Below are positions 30,377 through 34,572 of a stretch of 34,572 nucleotides of DNA, piece by piece (the first letter of the stretch is position 1; each line of letters begins with the position of its first letter). This DNA comes from Euzebyales bacterium (lineage in GTDB: Bacteria > Actinomycetota > Nitriliruptoria > Euzebyales > Egibacteraceae), in the NCBI GenBank assembly GCA_013695145.1, contig JACDBB010000045.1:1-34572 (forward strand), in the 5' to 3' direction. Both the position numbers and the translations under genes were made by a program. The notes under the pieces are model-generated. The model did no database searches and had not been told where the DNA came from. It saw only the letters and a list, made by a program, of their open reading frames with translations.

Positions 30377-31837
30377 ATGGTCCAGCCCGTCATCGGGACG
30401 ATCGCTGTCCTGTCCGTCCTCGCGCTGTTCGTCGTCATCGGCCTGCGGGGCCGCGGACGCGCCCCCAGCGCGCGTGACGCCGTCGAGGACTACGTCGCGG
30501 CCCGCAACAGCCAGGGCGCCGGGGTTCTCGGGCTGTCGTTCCTCGCGTCCGGGATGGGCGCATGGATCCTGTTCGCGCCGCCTGAGGTCGGCGCTGGCAT
30601 CGGCGCGGTCGGGGTAATCGGCTACGCGCTGGGCGCGGCCGCGCCGATCGTCGCGTTCGGGCTGCTGGGGCCTCGCGTCCGGCGCATCGTACCCGCCGGG
30701 CACAGCCTCACCGAGTTCCTGCGCCTGCGCTTCGGTAGGACGTTCCACCGCTATGCGCTGGGCGTCTCGATGGCCTACATGCTCCTGTTCGTCATGGCGG
30801 AGCTCACCGCGGTCGCGGCGGTCGCGGCGATCCTGGCCGGCATCGAACCGCGCATCACCGTCGTCGCGGTCGCGCTGGCCACCCTCGCCTACACCGCATG
30901 GGGCGGCCTGCGGGCGAGCCTGCGCACCGACCGCTGGCAGGGTCTGCTCATCTTGGGGCTCGTCGGCGTGGCGGTGGTCGCTGTGGGCATCGCAGGCACG
31001 TCAGGGGCCGGCTCGGCCGCCGCGACGGGGCGGGACCTGCTCGCTCTCGACGGGCTCGGACTCGAGGTGGCGGTCACCCTGCTGATCGCGGTGACTGCCG
31101 CCAACCTGTTCCATCAGGGGTACTGGCAGCGGGTATGGGCCGCCCGTGACGACCAGGCGCTGCGGCGCGGCGCGTGGCTCGGCGCCGCGGCCACCGTGCC
31201 GGTCGTGCTGGCGGTCGGCGGCCTGGGTGTGCTCGCGGCACGCAGGGGCCTGGAGCTGGGCGCTCCACCCGCCCCGCTGTTCGCTCTGTTGGGCGGCCTG
31301 CCCGCATGGGTGGCGCTGGTCGTACTGACCCTCGGCGTGGCGCTGGTGGCCTCGTCGGTCGACACGCTGGAGAACGGGCTCGCGTCGCTGGTGACCGCTG
31401 AGCGTCCGAGCCTGCCGCTCGGCGGGGTGCGTCTGATCACGGTCGCGTTGATGGTCCCCGCGGTCGCGGTGGCGGTGCAGGGCTTCTCCGTGCTGCAGCT
31501 GTTCCTGGTCGCCGACCTGCTGTGCGCGGCGACCGTCGTCCCGGCGCTGTCCGCGCTGACCCGGCGGGCCACTCAGGCGGGAGCGCTGGCCGGCGCCGTG
31601 GCCGGGCTGATCGGGGCGGTCGCCCCGGGAGCGGTGCTCACGGGATCGCTCGGGGGGGCGTTGGCCCGCGTCGTCTTCCCCGAGGCGGTTCCCACGCTCC
31701 CGGAGTTCGCCGGCGCCCTGCTCGCCTCGACGGCGGTCACGCTGGTCGTGTCCCGTCTTGCGCCGGGGGAGGCGGACCTGGAAGCGCTGGGAGCGCGGGT
31801 CGACGCCGCGGGCGCGGACGGACGGACCGCCCCGTGA
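30377..31837 (+). CDS. SSS-family sodium:solute symporter, predicted thiamine-precursor transporter
   Basis: 486 aa, SSS/LeuT-fold symporter with about 13 hydrophobic helices. Recognisable: DYVAARNSQGAGVLGLSFLA, SGMGAWILFAPPEVGAGIGA, AYTAWGGLRASLRTDRWQGL and NLFHQGYWQRVWAARDDQAL. It is the first gene after the TPP riboswitch and is translationally coupled to tenA, so its substrate is predicted to be thiamine or a pyrimidine (HMP-type) precursor; riboswitch-linked SSS carriers of this kind have been proposed before. ATG 30377 is set by the riboswitch-borne ribosome site. Confidence 0.92.
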   Translation: MVQPVIGTIAVLSVLALFVVIGLRGRGRAPSARDAVEDYVAARNSQGAGVLGLSFLASGMGAWILFAPPEVGAGIGAVGVIGYALGAAAPIVAFGLLGPRVRRIVPAGHSLTEFLRLRFGRTFHRYALGVSMAYMLLFVMAELTAVAAVAAILAGIEPRITVVAVALATLAYTAWGGLRASLRTDRWQGLLILGLVGVAVVAVGIAGTSGAGSAAATGRDLLALDGLGLEVAVTLLIAVTAANLFHQGYWQRVWAARDDQALRRGAWLGAAATVPVVLAVGGLGVLAARRGLELGAPPAPLFALLGGLPAWVALVVLTLGVALVASSVDTLENGLASLVTAERPSLPLGGVRLITVALMVPAVAVAVQGFSVLQLFLVADLLCAATVVPALSALTRRATQAGALAGAVAGLIGAVAPGAVLTGSLGGALARVVFPEAVPTLPEFAGALLASTAVTLVVSRLAPGEADLEALGARVDAAGADGRTAP

Positions 31838-32484
31838 GCCCCGGCCCCGCGACCACCGCCTCGGCGCTCCTGGCGGCCAACGCCGACCTGTGGGCTCGCA
31901 TCACCGCGCACCCGTTCATCGCGGCCACCGCGGACGGCAGCCTGCCGTCCGCGACCTTCGACCGCTGGCTGGTAGCCGACCACCACTATGTCGTCGGGTT
32001 CCGCCGCTTCCTCGCCCAACTGCTGGGGTTGGCGCCAGACGAACCGACTCGCGACCTGCTCGCGGGCGCGCTGACCGCCCTGGGACCCGAGCTCGGACTC
32101 TTCCGCGCCGAGGCGACCCGACGCGGGCTGGACCTCGGCGCCGAGCCGGGACCGACGACCCTCGGCTACACCGCCTACCTGCAGGCCAGCCTCGCGGACG
32201 GGTTTTCCGTCGCGCTGACCGTGCTCTACGGCGCCGAGCGGGCCTACTTCGACGCCTGGCGTGCGGTCCGCGAGCACGCCGACGCGACCTCGCCCTACTG
32301 GCCATTCGTGGACAACTGGTCGGGCCAGGCGTTCGCCGCCTACGTCGACGAGGTCGCCGCGCTGCTGGACCGGGTCACGGGTGGCCGGCCCGACGCCGCG
32401 TGCCACCAGGCGTTCACCCGCGTCGTGCGCTTCGAGCTGCGCTTCTGGGACGCCGTCGAGCGCGGGGACGACTGGGAGCGGTGA
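31834..32484 (+). CDS. tenA: TenA-family protein (thiaminase II-like), Cys-less TenA_E type
   Basis: 216 aa, all-helical TenA/THI-4 fold: ANADLWARITAHPFIAATAD, DRWLVADHHYVVGFRRFLAQ, ATRRGLDLGAEPGPTTLGYT, and ASLADGFSVALTVLYGAERA. Classical TenA uses an active-site Cys before the L-Y-x-E segment; here that region has no Cys, and the only Cys (DAACHQAF) is near the C-terminus, so this is a TenA_E-like member. Likely salvages a thiamine breakdown pyrimidine. GTG 31834 overlaps the transporter stop (GTGA). Confidence 0.9.
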   Translation: MSPGPATTASALLAANADLWARITAHPFIAATADGSLPSATFDRWLVADHHYVVGFRRFLAQLLGLAPDEPTRDLLAGALTALGPELGLFRAEATRRGLDLGAEPGPTTLGYTAYLQASLADGFSVALTVLYGAERAYFDAWRAVREHADATSPYWPFVDNWSGQAFAAYVDEVAALLDRVTGGRPDAACHQAFTRVVRFELRFWDAVERGDDWER

Positions 32485-32495
32485 CCGCGCTCGGT

Positions 32496-32510
32496 GGCCC
32501 GGCGTGGGCC
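32496..32510. terminator. Short hairpin in tenA/lipoprotein convergent gap
   Basis: GGCCC (32496-32500) and GGGCC (32506-32510) with a 5-nt loop, between the tenA stop and the lipoprotein stop. No U tract; only weak evidence for termination. Confidence 0.25.
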
Positions 32511-32514
32511 CGCG

Positions 32515-33036
32515 TCAGCTGTCGGGACGTGGCACGACGTCGAACCTGCCGGAGACGCTGCCGTCTTCGAGGCGCAGGTTGAACACCCCGGCGTAACGGA
32601 CCGAGGGGATCAGCTCCGTCACGGTCAGCGTGCCGCCGTCGATCCGCACCGGCGCGTCGCCAACCACGAGTTGCACGACCGCGTGATCCTCGACGTCCGC
32701 GCACTCGTCGGCCGACCCGCACGTGGGCCGACGCACGGGCAGCGTGCCGGCGTCCGCCACCGCCTGCGGGTTGCCCAGCCCGAGCACCAGCCGGCCGCCG
32801 TCGATGTCCCGCGAGCCGAAGCAGACGTCGGCCGGCAGCCCGACGTAGAACCCGCAGTCCCCGGCGTACAGGCGCGGCAGGCCGTCCAGGACAGCGACCT
32901 GGCGGCCGTCCACGGTGCCGGCCAGCTGCAGCCCGGACTCGCCGTCGCGCGGCTGCACTCCCCTGACCTGACCGGCGCCGCACCCGACCAGGGCTACGGA
33001 GAGCAGGACCACACCGGCAACGATGGAGCGTCGCAT
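32515..33036 (-). CDS. Secreted lipoprotein, unknown
   Basis: 173 aa. Signal peptide with lipobox LLSVALVGCGAGQ (Cys about residue 19). The mature part has Cys in DCGFYVGLPADVCFGSRD and in PTCGSADECADVED, suggesting disulfides, and is beta-rich (AVVQLVVGDAPVRIDGGTLT, VFNLRLEDGSVSGRFDVVPR). No family recognised. ATG 33036 gives a standard signal peptide; sequence upstream is not coding. A 10-bp tandem repeat (CTACTGCGCG twice, 33047-33066) lies just upstream. Confidence 0.82.
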   Translation of the reverse strand: MRRSIVAGVVLLSVALVGCGAGQVRGVQPRDGESGLQLAGTVDGRQVAVLDGLPRLYAGDCGFYVGLPADVCFGSRDIDGGRLVLGLGNPQAVADAGTLPVRRPTCGSADECADVEDHAVVQLVVGDAPVRIDGGTLTVTELIPSVRYAGVFNLRLEDGSVSGRFDVVPRPDS

Positions 33037-33084
33037 GGCGGCCAACCTACTGCGCGCTACTGCGCGGCCATCGCGGCGAGAGAG

Positions 33085-33113
33085 CCGGCCGGCCGCACGT
33101 CGTCGCCGGCCGG
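33085..33113 (-). terminator. 9-bp GC hairpin after the thiolase gene
   Basis: CCGGCCGGC (33085-33093) and GCCGGCCGG (33105-33113) form a perfect stem with an 11-nt loop, about 15 nt beyond the thiolase stop in its direction of transcription. No T tract. Confidence 0.5.
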
Positions 33114-33127
33114 GCCGCCGCGTGCGG

Positions 33128-34333
<1,206 letters not shown>

Positions 34334-34374
34334 GGAGGTCTCCTCGCGGGCCGACGACGGGATTCGCCACGGAT

Positions 34375-34569
34375 CTAGTGCTCCTCCGCGGAAGTCTCCT
34401 ACATTCGGCCACGCCTGCCCGTTCATGGCCTCAAGCGCCGGCCGGGCTGGGGCTCGCTGCGTTGCTTCGTCGCCCAAGTACGGTCCAGTACGAGGCGCTC
34501 CTCGCGCCTTGCGAGCCGCGCGCAGTCGTGCCCTCGGTGCTTCACGGAACTTCCACGGAGGAGCACTAG
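34375..34569. mobile_element. MITE-like element with 21-bp terminal inverted repeats
   Basis: The 21-bp arm CTAGTGCTCCTCCG + CGGAAGT (34375-34395) is repeated inverted at 34549-34569 with one mismatch. Between the arms is a 153-bp GC-rich core with its own partial symmetry (GGCTCGC near 34446 against GCGAGCC near 34510, around GTACGGTCCAGTAC). No transposase; a short plus-strand frame (34378-34569, 63 codons) spans it but shows no protein features. Could be a MITE or an imperfect palindromic intergenic element; the window ends 3 bp later, so target duplication cannot be checked. Confidence 0.65.
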
Positions 34570-34572
34570 TGC

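Noticed and set aside
34378-34569. 63-codon plus-strand frame in the MITE-like element
   Set aside because: Spans both inverted-repeat arms, no ribosome site or protein-like composition.

Overview
High-GC (roughly 70% by eye) bacterial chromosome with strong G/C wobble bias, many GTG starts and 4-nt gene overlaps. The gene families point to an actinobacterium: a sigE-anti-sigma-htrA-tatB locus next to an O-methyltransferase gene, as around Mycobacterium tuberculosis Rv1220c-Rv1224, with mrp nearby; an LppM-type lipoprotein; an Mrp lacking the usual CxxC; and a WhiG/FliA-type sigma factor. The species cannot be named. A deep-branching, possibly motile actinobacterium is plausible, but this is inference.

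Layout. 1-1390: end of a leftward gene (possibly FlgN-like) and a WhiG/FliA-type sigma factor. 1.7-4.4 kb (leftward): acyl-CoA dehydrogenase, then a PHP phosphoesterase overlapping an FHA-LuxR regulator. 4.5-7.4 kb: tldD-tldE, translationally coupled. 7.4-11.7 kb: a small tail-anchored repeat protein, a Nudix hydrolase, a Uma2 nuclease-fold protein, an alpha/beta-hydrolase lacking its nucleophilic Ser, an unknown split-barrel-like protein and an LppM-like lipoprotein. 11.9-13.8 kb: mrp and a polyprenol-phosphate mannosyltransferase. 13.8-18.6 kb (leftward): an envelope-stress operon sigE-rseA-rseB-htrA-tatB-PAP2, mostly joined by GTGA overlaps and preceded by a good ECF-type promoter. 18.8-19.9 kb: O-methyltransferase and EVE-domain protein. 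20-24.1 kb: an ArsR-type repressor divergent from an MFS exporter, with a striking 14-bp-periodic operator array between them, then an SDR and a quinone oxidoreductase. 24.5-29.6 kb: a diguanylate cyclase, a multi-TM protein, a FlK-like thioesterase, an Xre/RES toxin-antitoxin pair and leucyl aminopeptidase. 29.8-32.5 kb: a cupin, then a TPP riboswitch controlling an SSS transporter and a TenA homologue. 32.5-34.3 kb: a lipoprotein and a PcaF-type thiolase. The window ends in a 195-bp MITE-like inverted-repeat element.

The most unusual material is non-coding. A dispersed repeat of about 90 bp occurs four times between 24.1 and 29.7 kb: two tandem copies after the quinone oxidoreductase gene, one between the antitoxin and toxin genes, and one inverted copy upstream of pepA. 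Two copies start at the stop codon of the preceding gene. The repeat keeps its hairpins while its sequence varies, which suggests a structured, possibly mobile REP/MITE-like or regulatory RNA element. The periodic operator, the exact 42-bp in-frame duplication in rseB and the repeated CTAG-overlapped convergent stop codons also deserve attention. No tRNA, rRNA, CRISPR array, transposase or prophage gene was seen.
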